This document shows positions 46,691-58,077 of a stretch of DNA of 64,000 bases, one piece after another (position 1 is the first letter of the stretch; every line of letters starts with the position of its first letter). A model generated the notes under the pieces. That model was not told the origin of the DNA and did not search any database. It was given only the letters and a program-made list of their open reading frames with translations. Both the position numbers and the translations under genes were made by a program. The DNA is from Cephalotus follicularis (lineage: Eukaryota; Streptophyta; Magnoliopsida; Oxalidales; Cephalotaceae). The stretch covers positions 62,001 to 126,000 of the forward strand of contig BDDD01001603.1 of assembly GCA_001972305.1 (NCBI GenBank), given 5' to 3'.

Positions 46691-46700
46691 CCCTCGACAG

Positions 46701-48072
46701 CTGTTCATGATTTTTGAATGTTTTAAAATTTATACCACATGTGCATGGTTGCACAGTAACGGGTCGAACGCTATGAAATGAGTTAAATTAATTTTAATCT
46801 ATTCAACCTAGGCGAAGTATGCAACATTAAGACCCAATTGTGAAAACTACTCCTAAACATGCAAAAATAAACTAATTATTAAAGCAGCAGACAAAGGCGT
46901 CAACGCTTTGTCACTAAGCGTTGACGTGAATAATTGAAAGCACAGAAAGCGTTGAAAGAAGGCGTTGACAAAAATCAAAGAATGCACCAAAGATGTCGAC
47001 GCTTATAGGGTAGGCATCGACGTTTACGACTACTATATTGAAATTATGCAAAAAATTAAACAGGAAAAATTATGAACTAATCAAAGCAAGAGATAAACTG
47101 AATTAAAGATGCAAATTAAAGTCGATTTTCGGGTATAGAAACTCATCATAGATTATATTGAATAACTCACGTACTTGATTGCCCAAACCTTGGTAACCAA
47201 CTGTAGCTAAGTCGATACGGAGTGTGACTGTGATGAAAAATTGTATGAGTAATCATGCTAGGTCTATACAGAGTGTGGCAGCGACGACAAATCGTATGAG
47301 TGGTCATGCTATGTCTATACGGAGTGTGTTCAGCGTGACAAACCGTATGAGTAGCCTCCATTGATAGCATTGAAAACCATTCATTCAACAATGTTCTTAT
47401 TCACCAAAAAAGTGTTTGTGGATTTTAATCAGACAGACAAAGTGTGTGTGAAGGCAGAAGATTGAAGAACAAATCAAATATTCAACGATTTTATTAATGA
47501 AGTTGAATCAATACAATCTAGGCTTGTTCTAACCCAAAAACCTTGAAAGTTTAGCTACAAAACATTGAAATAAAAAGTAAAAGCTTGAAGAAGAAAAAAA
47601 CGGCTGGGAGATTTTCTCATCATTTATGGCCGGCCTCTACTCCCTTTTTACAGTTAAACATACATAAAAACAGAAATAAAACTTGACCTAATGAATCCAG
47701 AAAAGGAAAATTATTACAATCCAACGAAAACACTGAAAACTTTCCAATTTTTGTTGCCAGGTGTCATAAGCGTCTACACTTATGTCTTGGGCGTCGACGG
47801 TTTGGTGTTTTGCGTTGACACTTTTATATGTTGAAGGCGCTAAACATCGACTTGTATCGTGCGTTATTGAGTTGACTTGAGTGTTAGGCATCCGCGCTTA
47901 CAAGGAAGGCATCGACGCTTAACATGGCGTTGACATCTTCCTCGTTGCACGTTAATGTTTAAGCTACTGTCTGATTTGTGCATTTTTGGCTTTGATGACT
48001 TGATCATGGCGTTGCAGCATAAATGTTAATTTTTAGCACGTTGACGCCAAATGGATTGGTGTTGACGAAAAT
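46701..48072. other. Region U: unidentified repeat-rich DNA cutting element B
   Basis: About 1.37 kb with no coding evidence. It starts CTGTTCATGATTTTTGAATG right where B's antisense gene breaks off, and ends at G's 5' LTR. It carries at least a dozen GCGTCGACGC / GCGTTGACGC / GGCATCGACG words (46890-47030 and 47760-48060). A three-copy tandem repeat lies at 47212-47356. The content resembles an LTR of the same motif group as G and H, but I cannot define its ends or a target duplication. It may be a truncated or solo LTR. Confidence 0.45.
47212..47356. repeat. Three-copy imperfect tandem repeat (~51 bp unit) in region U
   Basis: Each unit runs GTC(G/T)ATACRGAGTGTG, then a variable middle, then AAATCGTATGAGTRRTCATG. 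Three copies lie head to tail. Confidence 0.8.
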
Positions 48073-49899
48073 TATAATGACCAGAAATTTTGTTGAAGTT
48101 ATTGTTTATGGAAATATGGTTGTTCTAAGTGTCGTATGGTGTGTTGTGTGTATGTTTTGCCTTTTGTAGCGTTGAAAGCGTCAAAGGCTAGTCTTCAGTG
48201 TACACAAAGCATCGACTAATTTCATACCCCAAAACACAACAAACGTATTAGCTTAAGCGTCGATGGTTTCTTAGAGCGTAGTGGGAAAGCGGCGTCGCTT
48301 ATGTGTTTAAACCAACAACACTTATTTGCTTTTTCCTCGATGGTTTAAGCCTTAATTCCTTTGTTAAAAGCGCTCAATCGGTGACGCTTATTGTACAAGC
48401 GGCAGTGCTTTGAGGTTAAAGCGTCGACGCTCTTTAAAGGACAAAGCTTGAAAACGCCGACGCTTATCTCGCTTTTTTTGTCGTTTTGTTGATTAATTAA
48501 GCTAATTAATGACAGATGTCAAGACATGGATGAAGGACTAAAGATATTTTAGCCGTCTGTCATTATTTTAACATAAAAAAGGACAATTATCGTTATATTA
48601 GAGGAAGAGAAATTAATCACATAGGCGGCATAACGTGGACGACGTGACATGCTGACGCACGAGTGTAAAGAAGCCGCTGCTAAATTTCCTAAGAGAAGCT
48701 TCAGTGGAGAGGAAAGAAAGAGAGAGAAGAGGAGAGAAGAGAAAAGAAGGAGAATTCTGCTGAGATTTTAGTGTAGATATTACTTCAGTGTAGAAAAGGA
48801 GAGAAGGATACTAAAGCAAAGTAAGGATCCATATTCACTTTTGGGTAAAGTATTTTATGCTTACTCATTTTTTTAAAGTTTTTTCTGTTATTTCTAGAAA
48901 TTATTTAACAGATTATTACGTTTTACGTATTTCGAATTTCTGCCAATTTCTTGATGAAATTCTATGTTTAAAATTATTGCTGATGTTCTGCTGTTATTCT
49001 CAATGAAATTATGATTTTTTTATCATTCTGAAATCGTTGAAATATCCACTATAATTTTATTGTTTTTATGTTGCTTTATGTAAATTCAGTTTTATAAATG
49101 TTGTACGAATTTATTTTTACGAATACCTTGAGCTGATCACTCAAAGTATTAAGGAATGATTTTATGAAAAGATAATAAACAAAGATGAACAACTCTTGGA
49201 TTACGATCCAAGGGGGATTAATCCGAGAAGGATTAAATGAGCAGAGAGTGCTCACGGACATGCATGTGATGTACGGATAGTAATCGGGGAGTGCACAATG
49301 CCCCGGTGAAGCAAAAGGTTTCAATTAGGTTATTTAAGTTTATACAACCCCTCGGTTATTTATGAAATGTTATGATCCATGAGATATGATCAGAAAAAGA
49401 AATGAAATGTTCTGTTTCATGAGATATGAACAGAAAAGAATGAATGTGATGAAACGTTTATTTTGAAACCCTTATTAGGTTATTTAAGCTCACTCCTTTC
49501 ATTGTTTTGTTTTTAAATAAAATTTTCCAGGGAATGGATAAACGAAGAGATTTCAAGCTTTAGTGGGAGCTCATAAATGAAGCTTTTGACAAGGAATTAT
49601 GTTATACATTAATGTTTTGTATAAACTGCTTTTGATGTAATAAGTTAATATTTTTTGCTGTGAAATGTATCATGATGATATTGATTATGATCGTAATGGT
49701 TTATGATGTTCCAATGAGAGTTTGATATTTTAAAGTTTGGTATTAAAAATTGTAATTTATATATGAGATTACGAGAAGTTGGATAAATATTAGCAACTAG
49801 TAAGATTGTTAAAGGATTGATGGTTTGACTCCCACGTAACGCACCGAATCTTCGTAGCTCGCTTTGAGAAATAAGCGATCTCGGATCGGGGGCGTTACA
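48073..49899 (+). repeat. 5' LTR of element G (1827 bp)
   Basis: It begins with ATGACCAGAAATTTTG shortly after its first bases and ends GGGGGCGTTACA, as in F. The stretch 48170-48480 carries GCGTCGACGC-type words (AAAGCGTCGACGCTC, CGCCGACGCTT). The second half matches F. The mate LTR is not in the window. Confidence 0.8.
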
Positions 49900-49903
49900 G
49901 TTT

Positions 49904-49915
49904 TGGTATCAGAGG
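49904..49915 (+). promoter_or_regulatory. Primer binding site of element G
   Basis: TGGTATCAGAGG lies four bases after the LTR end. It is the initiator tRNA-Met type used by many plant gypsy chromoviruses. Confidence 0.85.
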
Positions 49916-50627
49916 GTTGATTTATTGATTTATTTGAGGATGTAAATCGTGTATTTACTGACCTTATTTTTAGATGTCAACGACAAGTAAATCTTATGAC
50001 TCAAAGGCTAGCACTCAATCTTCTCGTTGCGGATCATCCGAACCAGTATAATGGAAAATACAAATTTTAATGGCTAAGAACTAGGAGCTATGTGAAAAAA
50101 AAGAAATTTGAGATAGATAATAGCAAATAATTGGGAAGAATATTACACTCATATATACCAGATGGAGGAAGAATATAATTAGGAAATAGAAAGAAAGAAC
50201 GAGATTCTTAGAGAAACAAAATCAAGTTTGAAAGTCCTTCTAAGATATATTTGGGGGATTAATGGAATAGTCATGAGAGGAGTTAGAGAAAACTTGTTGA
50301 TGATGATAAGGCATATACGAGAGGAGTTACTAGATAACGATGTATCTATTGATGAAAACTAGAGTAGTAATAAAAAGGCTTTGTGTATAATATGTAGAAA
50401 TGTGAAATATGTATTAAGGAGATGTATGATAAATAAATTGTTAGTTCTGTGAAAAGATCTTGAGTATTAGACTTCTGTTTTGTTTTGTCTAACAATTAAT
50501 AGAGTTGACTAAGGTTCAGTACTAACTTGTGAATACTAACTAGATGGTTAACGTATGACGAAATCGTGGTCAAAGGAGAAATGGCAATACAAAAGACAAT
50601 GAAGAAAATGATTCTTTAAATACGGTT
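49916..50627 (+). other. Leader of element G (no gene seen)
   Basis: About 700 bases of AT-rich leader between the primer site and gag. It has short purine-rich runs and no recognised domain. Confidence 0.6.
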
Positions 50628-51560
50628 TTGAATCGATTGGCTCAAGTTATTGCCAATAACAACAATAATAACCATCAAGCGCCTTTACCGGCAACGCCAA
50701 CCCTTGAACAGTTCATGAGACAAAATCCGAAGCTGTTTTCAGGAAGGGTAGATCCCTTGGAAGCAGAGGCATGGATCCAAGGACTTGAGAAGATTTTCAG
50801 AGCCTTAAATTGCATTGATAGTCAGAAAGTAGAATTTTCAATCTACAAGTTAGAAGTTGAAGCCGACCAATGGTGGAACATGATTGAAAGAACAAAGACA
50901 CGACGAGAGTTAGAAGCAATGACTTGGGAAGAATTTAAGGAAATATGTATGGACAAATATTTTCCTCAAACAATGAAGGATAAGATGGAAGAAGATTTTC
51001 TTTGATTGGTGCAAGGTGAAACAGAAACAGTAGCTCAATACGAGGCAAATTTTGCGAGGCTGTCTCGATACATGGCTCACATGGTGTCAACAGAAGAAGG
51101 AAGGGCAAACAGGTTTTGCCAGGGTCTAAAACCTTATATCCGAAGATTATTGATAGCACAAGACCTGCGAACCTATGAAGCAGTTTTGAGGTGCGCATTG
51201 AGAATAGAAATTGACCATTAGAAATATCAACAACAATGAGCGGATCAAGGACATGGAAAGAGGAAGGCTGGTGAATTCTCTAATAAAAAAACTAGAAAGG
51301 AAGATCTGATGAGGGAGGAGACCATATACCCTGTCAGCAGTGCGAAAAGACTCATCTTGGGGAATTCCTGCTAGGAAAGGGAATTTGTTATAAGTGTAGA
51401 AAATCGGGACATCAAGTAAGAGAATGCAAGCAAGGACAAAGTCAAACCCAGAATCAATGACCCATCAGATGTTATAATTGCGGTCAAGAAGGTCATGTGT
51501 CAAACCAATGCACTAGACCAAAGATAGGAGGACAAGGAGAGGGCGGAGTACAACAAAGAG
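50628..51560 (+). pseudogene. gag region of element G
   Basis: The capsid-like block FMRQNPKLFSGRVDPLEAEA, WIQGLEKIFRALNC and DQWWNMIERTK is typical of plant chromovirus gag. It is followed by VAQYEANFARLSRYMAHMV and GLKPYIRRLL. Two CCHC knuckles lie near 51390-51430 (CYKCRKSGHQVREC) and 51470-51510 (CYNCGQEGHVSNQC). The gag of I has the same arrangement. It is broken. Confidence 0.85.
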
Positions 51561-52000
51561 CACCATGTAGGACATATGCTATGACAACGGATGAGGTGGA
51601 GATTCCTAATGATGTGGTGATAGGTACTTTTCCTGTATGCTCTAAAACTGATCATATATGGTTTGATACGGGAGCGATGCATTCATTTGTGTCCTTATCT
51701 TTTGTGAATCATTTAAGTACCCCATCACAAGATTTGGAGATAGGTTTAACGGTCGAAACACCAAATGGAAATACCTTGATAGCAGATAAGGTATATAGGT
51801 CATGTGAACTAGAGCTTTGAGATCAGAAGTTGCTAGTAGACCTAGTACCTCTAGAAATCTTTAATTTTGATGTCATAATAGGCATGGATTGGCTTTCGGC
51901 GAATTATGCTAGTGTTGACTGTTTCAAGAAGAAGGTTAGGTTTGCTATACCTGACCAACCCGAGTTTTTTTCGAAGCACGAGTGTTAGTAAACCTCTAAA
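51560..52000 (+). pseudogene. Aspartic protease region of element G
   Basis: The retropepsin active-site block WFDTGAMHSFVSLSFVNHL is followed by VETPNGNTLIADKVYRSCEL. The end block FDVIIGMDWLSANYA-like lies near 51865-51915. It sits between gag and RT as expected. Confidence 0.82.
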
Positions 52001-52064
52001 CTTCATATCAACAATCCAACCTAAAAGATTTTTGAGAAGCGGCTGTTAAGGGTATCTTGCATAT

Positions 52065-52930
52065 GTGGTGAACACCAATGAAGAGAAGATGAAGATAGAA
52101 GACGTTCATGTTGTTAAGGAATTTATGGATGTGTTTCCCGAAGTTTTACCGGGCGTACCACTTGATCGAGAGATAGAGTTTGCAATTGATTTGGTACCCG
52201 GAATGACTCCAACTTTGAAGAGTCCCTATCGTATGGTGCCAGCTGAGTTGAAAGAATTGAAGAATCAGTTGCAAGAACTTCTGTATGAGGGATTTATCCG
52301 ACCGAGTGTATCACCATGGGGTGGACCGGTGTTGTTCGTAAAGAAGAAAGATGGCACAATGAGACTCTGCATAGATTCTCGAGAACTAAATTGAGTCACC
52401 ATCAAGAATAAGTATCCACTACCAAGGATCGACGATTTATTTGATCTGCTAAAGAATGCTCGATACTTCTCAAAGATTGATCTTCGGTCGGGCTATCATC
52501 AAGAAAAGTTCAAGAAGGAGGATGTACCAAAAACTGCTTTTAGAACAAGATACGGACATTATGAGTTTTTGGTAATGTCATTTGGACTGATGAACGCTCC
52601 TACTCTATTCATGGATCTGATGAATAGGGTATTCAACGAATTTTTGGATCAGTTTGTGATAGTTTTCATCAATGACATACTAGTATATTCAAAGAGTCAA
52701 GAGGAGCACGAAGAACATTTGACAAGTGTGTTGCAAACATTGAGGAGGGAACAACTATATGCTAAGTTCAACAAATGTCAATTTTGGATGGAGGAAGTGT
52801 CCTTTTTGGGTCACGTGATCACACGACAAGGTATCTTGGTAGACCCAGCTAAGACAGAAGCAATAAGAAAATGGCAAAAACCAACAACGGTAGCCGAGAT
52901 ATGAGGTTTTCTTTGATTAGCAGGTTACTA
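52065..52930 (+). pseudogene. Reverse transcriptase of element G
   Basis: It starts at [20 protein letters not shown] and continues with [20 protein letters not shown] and [20 protein letters not shown]. The [12 protein letters not shown]-type block and the [20 protein letters not shown] block follow. Then come the catalytic-site region (52660-52690) and [15 protein letters not shown]. The connection [20 protein letters not shown] ends it. It is a clear gypsy RT in a broken copy. Confidence 0.88.
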
Positions 52931-53537
52931 CAGAAGGTTCATTGAAAATTTCTCTCGCATCGCGAACCCTCTGAGAAGGTTTACTCAGAAGAATGTCAAG
53001 TTTGAATGGTCTGACCAATGCAAGAAGAGTTTCTTGGAGCTAAAAGAGAGATTGATGAACGCACCAATATTAGCCTTACCATCTGGATCAGAAGGCTTAG
53101 TGGTATATAGCAATGCATCTCGCAAAGGGTTAGGTTGTGTGTTGATGAAACAAGGGAAGGTGATCGCTTATGCTTATAGGTAGCTTAAAGAGCACGAACA
53201 GAATTATCCTACTCATGATCTTGAATTGGTTGCAGTTATTTTCGCACTAAAGATTTGGCGACATCATCTTTATGGAGAAAAGTGCGAAATTTTCACAGAT
53301 CATCAAAGCCTCAAATTTATTTTCACCCAAAAAGAGTTAGACATGAGGCAAAGAAGATGGCTTGAACTCGTTAAAGATTACGACTGCACAATACAGTATC
53401 ATCTAGGAAAGGTGAATGTTGTAGCGGATGCTTTAAGTCTCAAGAGCATGGGAAATTTTGTGACGATGATCACCACACAAGAGGAGTTAGTAAGAGATTT
53501 TCAAAAGTTGAACTTGGAACTTATAATGCAAGGGAAG
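52931..53537 (+). pseudogene. RNase H region of element G
   Basis: RNase H words include the YYRRFIENFSRIA lead-in, [77 protein letters not shown] and [10 protein letters not shown]. It is cut at 53542 by solo LTR H. Confidence 0.85.
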
Positions 53538-53542
53538 GGAGC

Positions 53543-56500
53543 TGTAACGCCCGAGATTTTTGCACAATGTAATATTTCAGTTTTATTGAAATCTTATTAT
53601 TGAATTAATGAGAATGGCATAATTTTTGACTTAGATGATTCTGTCAAAAATTTAAAAGGTTAGATTTTGGAAGAGGGAACGATTGGAATGTTAAGGAAAT
53701 TCTAAATGATGCAATTAGAGGCAATACGGTGCAGTTTTGGGCTAAACGCGTCGATGTCCTTTCTAAAGACGTCAACGCCTATGGGAACAAAGGACGCACG
53801 TAAATGCATGTACATGCACGTCGATGCAGACGAAGGCAGCGACACCCTTGTACAAAAGAGGAAAAGACATCGACGTCTAAAAAAGACGTCGACGTGTTTG
53901 AAAAGAATATCAGTCATGTTATGCACTGACAGAATAACATGCAAAGGGACAACTTTTGAGGCATCATCCAGGCATCTTGACATGCACCAAATGCAACGTG
54001 TTGTGTATGCTGGAATGTTACCAGGCATGCACCAAAATGTGTCCTTAGCCTTGGCATGCAAGGAGATGAATCTCTCTAACTTGCAACCTGCAAAAAATAA
54101 AGGGAAAAGGAACAAAAACAAAAAGGGGAGAGAAGAACACGGGGTGTGTGAGTGCATGTGAACCAGGGGAGAAGGAAAGGGTTTCTACCAGCATCAAATG
54201 GCTATTCCTTCCCTCCTTTCTCGGCTAAACACTGTGAGAAAGAAAAGGAAAGATACCTGAGAGTTGAAAGGAAAAATAGAGGGAGAAAGAAAGAGGAATG
54301 CCACCATTGTTGAGCACTTGGAGCTTGGAACTTGGAGCTCCTGGGATTGCAACTTGGGATGAATCTTGGAGCTGCTGTGAGCAATCCTTGGAACACAAAG
54401 AGGTGGACTTACATGGTTTCTAACTTGAAACCAAAGGTAGGGAAATTATATGTACATAATTGAGTTCAAAGTCAATGTTTGTCATGAATAAAATGCATGA
54501 TTTGCATGCCTGTTTGGAGTTGATTTGGATGTTCTGTTGAAAATGTGAACACCTGGTTGTGTGGACTATCTATGCATGTTAATTTCTGGGTGAATCCCAT
54601 GTTAGATTGCATGTATATTAGGGTTGAATGCCCCTGTTTTGTGGATGGAATGAAAGAGACAGTGTTCTTGGCTCTTAAACATCGATGCTCACGGGGTAAG
54701 CATCGATGTCTTTATGTGATGAGGCATAAGACGTCGACGTCTTGTTCAAACATTTGCAGACTACAATGGTTACTTTTGGACTTTATGGATTGTTGATGGG
54801 TTGATGATCTGGTTATACATATGGATAACCTGTTGTTTGTGTTACGCTGTAAGTAATGTATCTGGAATTGCATGCGTGGTTGGAGGATGATTTCTTCCTT
54901 GGAATGAAGATTGGATGAGGTGATACCTCCTGGTACCACTTAAACGTCGACGTCTATGGAAGGCATCGACGTCTTCGGTTGCTGTGTATTAGGTCTAACG
55001 CATAACGCGAGGACGTGTTAGGGTTCCTACCTTAAGCGTTGACGCGTTGTGATGAACATCGATGCCCAAGGGTTTTGGCTTGTAGGCATCGATGCCTACA
55101 GAAAAACGTTGACGCGTTTCGTACTGTTACAAGCACTGACATTGGAAATAAACCTCGACGCTTTTGGACAATAAGCATCGACGCGTTGAGGAAAGGCGTC
55201 GACGTCTTTCCTCCTGGTTTGAATGGTTTGACTCAATTTGGACCCATTGGCTCCGGAACGATTCTAGAAATGACTCTAGGCACGTTTGAGCATATGGTTG
55301 CATTGCATACTACTGTGAACTGAATTGTTGTGATACCACATGATTTCTTAAATGATTTTTATTTGAGAAATGTGTATATGATGTTGTGTGGAAATATATA
55401 TATTTTCCAAAAAGGATGGTACAAATGATTTCAAATGATTTAAATTATGTATACGAAAATAAGTATTTTCGAAGGATTAAATGCTGTGCAAAAAGACTAG
55501 TTATACATTTTGAATAAATGTAATATTGTCAAGTACTTAATACATAATAATTTACTTGGAAATGGGTTGTGATGGAAATTCCTTAGGTTACTAGTGGGTA
55601 AGGTAACTGGGGGTTTCACATTTGTGATACTGCATGATTTCTTAAATGATTTGATTTGAGAAATGTGTATATGATGTTGTGCGAAAATGTATATTTTCCA
55701 AAAAGGATTGCAAAATGGTTTCACATAATTGAAATTATGTTATACGGAGATGAGTATTTCTGAAAGATCGGAGTACATTTTTTTTAATGTATTGTTTTCA
55801 AGTATTTTATGATACACAAAAACTACTTGAAAAGCATTGAAAAAGGACTCTTATATATTTTAGCAAAATATATATATGTTTCAAGAATTTATACTATAAA
55901 TCACTTGAAAAGGATCGTGAAATTTTGATAACTACTAAACTCTGTTGGGTGAGTAGCTGAAGCTGTAAGCTGTGTTAAAAAGGACTGATGCCCATTTGGG
56001 ATGTTTTGATTGCAAGTATTCATTTTTGTTAATCACTTGTGATGGCTTGTTTTGGTTACTAAACTCTGTTGAGTAAGTAGCTAGGAATTCTACTACTGAG
56101 CTCTGTTGGGAAAGTAGTTGGAAGTTCCATATACGGTAGCCACTAAACTCTGTTGAGTAAGTAGCTAGGGTTTTCCACGCAATGGTTACTGAGCTCTGTT
56201 GGGCAAGTAAATAGGGACTCCCTTTTGATTACTAAGCACTGCTGTGTAAGTAACCGGTTGTTGAGCCTGGGTGTCAGCAAACTTGATCTGGCTTGATGGG
56301 TACTTAGTGACCTGATTGTTTTATTTGGCCCCTTTGGGGATAGACTCCTACTTGTGTTAATGTAACCCTCGGGTGACACCTGCTTTGTGGATATATATAT
56401 ATATATATTCATGTATATCCTGTGTTATTTATGTTTTGCATCATGAATGCATTCATTTCATGTCATTCATGACTTGATCCCAAAATGTATTTATACTTAG

Positions 56501-56990
56501 CTGAGTGAGGACAAAGGCTAACCCCCTACTATTTCAGATTGACAGAGGCAATCGGACAAGTGCGGTTAAGGCTATTTTTGGGAGATACTATTTGAAGGTT
56601 GCTTAAGCTAATTTTGTATTATGATAATCCTACTCATTGTGGAGAGGATGATAACTTGTATTTGTTTAAATTGGATAATTTGTATTATGGGTTTGAAACA
56701 ATGATTTGGGTATTTGATTTATATATGTGGACTCCTCTATGGGAGATATTTGTGGTTAAAATGAAGGTTTATTCACGCTCCGTTTTGTGAGCAATTAACA
56801 ATGATGTTGTCTTGTTGTGACACCTAGTATGGGATCGCGTGTCGTGTTGTTAGTTCGGCTTATAATTGAAGGCTTCCGCAATTGATATACCTGTTTTAAA
56901 AAGGTTTAAATTTATCGTAATATGGATAAACCGGATTATTATGTTAATTGCTACCACTTAAATGTCGTATTTGGAAAACGGGGCGTGACA
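53543..56990 (+). mobile_element. Element H: 3.45 kb solo LTR of a Ty3/gypsy (Tekay-like) element
   Basis: It starts TGTAACGCCCGAGATTTTT and ends AAAACGGGGCGTGACA, flanked by the exact duplication GGAGC (53538-53542 and 56991-56995). No primer site or coding region is present, so it is a solo LTR. The 3' end resembles I's LTR (AAAACGGGGTGTGACA). It contains GACGTCGACGTC/GCATCGATGCC palindromes (53740-55215), a two-copy direct repeat (about 55325-55480 and 55620-55775), and a short minisatellite (about 55930-56260). Open frames on both strands at 53702-54161 mirror each other and look like chance. Confidence 0.88.
55930..56260. repeat. Minisatellite inside solo LTR H
   Basis: About six imperfect units of the type TACTAAACTCTGTTGAGTAA GTAGCTAGG, 45-60 bases apart. 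Variants include CTGAGCTCTGTTGGG. Confidence 0.75.
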
Positions 56991-56995
56991 GGAGC

Positions 56996-58077
56996 TTCCC
57001 TATCTCAAGTCATAGCTCAACCCCCTTTAGTTTAAAGAATAAAGCAATGTCAGTTTGATGATTTACAGCTTAGGGAAATAGCAGAGGGAGTACGAAATGG
57101 AAAAGTGTCACCCTTTAATTTGGGAGTTGATGGAGTTTTAAGATTTGTTTCTAGATTGTGTGTCCCATCAAATGCCGATTTGAAGAAGGAAATATTGACG
57201 GAAGAACATAGTTCGAATTTTTCAGTCCACCTTGGAAGTACAAAGATGTATAGAGATTTGCGAGATCTCTATTGGTGGAATAATATGAAAAGAGAAATTG
57301 CGGACTTTGTATCAAGGTGTCCGGTTTGTCAAAGAGTTAAAGCTGAGCACTAATTGCCAAAAGGAACTCTACAATCACAGCCCATACCCGAATGGAAGTG
57401 GGAGCATATCAGTATGGATTTTGTAACTGGACTTCCAAGTACAACTAAAGGGAATAGCGCAATATGGGTAATTGTGGATCGTTTAACGAAGTCTGCTCAT
57501 TTCCTACTGGTTAAGGACAGTTATTCATTATGTCAATTGGTGGGGATTTATGGACAATAAATAATTAGGTTACATGGCGTACCTGTATCGATTGTCTCAG
57601 ATCGAGATCCCCGTTTCACATCAAGATTTTGGAAGAGTCTGCAAAATGCTTTGGGCACAAGACTGAATTTTAGTACGGCGTACCACCCGCAGACCGATGG
57701 GCAATCAGTTAGAACTATTCAAACCTTGGAAGACATGCTAAGAGCTTGAATTATAGATTTTCAAGGGAATTTGGAGCAGCATGTCACTCTGATTGAATTT
57801 GCCTACAATAACAGCTTCCAAGCTAGTATACAGATGACACCTTTTGAAGAACAATACGGACAGAGGTGTCAAACGCTTATTTCTTGGGAATAAGTAGGAG
57901 AAAGGAAGTTATTAGGACTAGAAATGGTACAAGTAACTACGGAAAAGGTAAAGCTGATTCAGAAACGCCTCTTAACAGTCCGAAGTAGACAAAAGAGCTA
58001 TGTGGATAAAGACGAAGCGAATTACAGTTTGAAGTGGGAGATCATGTTTTGTTAAAGATATCACCTTAGAAAGGAGT
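56996..58077 (+). pseudogene. Integrase region of element G
   Basis: The zinc part has HPLEGSTKMYRDLRDLYWWN-like sequence at 57230-57290 and FVSRCPVCQRVKAEH. The core follows with WKWEHISMDFVTGLPSTTKG, VIVDRLTKSAHFL, the [17 protein letters not shown]-like block (57590-57640) and the YHPQTDGQS-like block with its catalytic Glu region (57680-57730). It continues to KVKLIQKRLLTVRSRQKSYV-like sequence and is cut by I at 58077. It is broken. Confidence 0.82.

Larger units (their letters stand above)
16392..46700 (+). mobile_element. Element B: Tat-like Ty3/gypsy retrotransposon carrying nested D and E(F)
   Basis: The host element reads on the plus strand: split 5' LTR (16392-16833, 26276-26324), primer site, gag, protease, then RT, RNase H, integrase, repeat spacer and antisense gene after the E insertion. 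Sequence on either side of D and of E joins smoothly when compared with A, so both are insertions into one element. B ends abruptly inside its antisense gene at about 46700, where unrelated DNA (U) starts. No 3' LTR is in the window. It is broken in many places and older than D and E. Confidence 0.82.
48073..58077 (+). mobile_element. Element G: Ty3/gypsy retrotransposon (chromovirus/Tekay-like) carrying H, cut by I
   Basis: Plus-strand order: 5' LTR, Met-type primer site, gag with zinc knuckles, protease, RT, RNase H, then solo LTR H, then integrase. At 58077 the integrase C-terminal part is interrupted by element I. The remaining 3' part, if kept, would lie to the right of the window. RT and gag words resemble I, so it is probably a Tekay/Del-type chromovirus. 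The chromodomain position is not in the window. It is broken in many places. Confidence 0.82.

Noticed and set aside
53702-54161. Two overlapping 151-residue open frames on opposite strands in solo LTR H
   Set aside because: They mirror each other, match no family I know, and lie in a CG-palindrome-rich LTR; chance open frames are the simpler reading.
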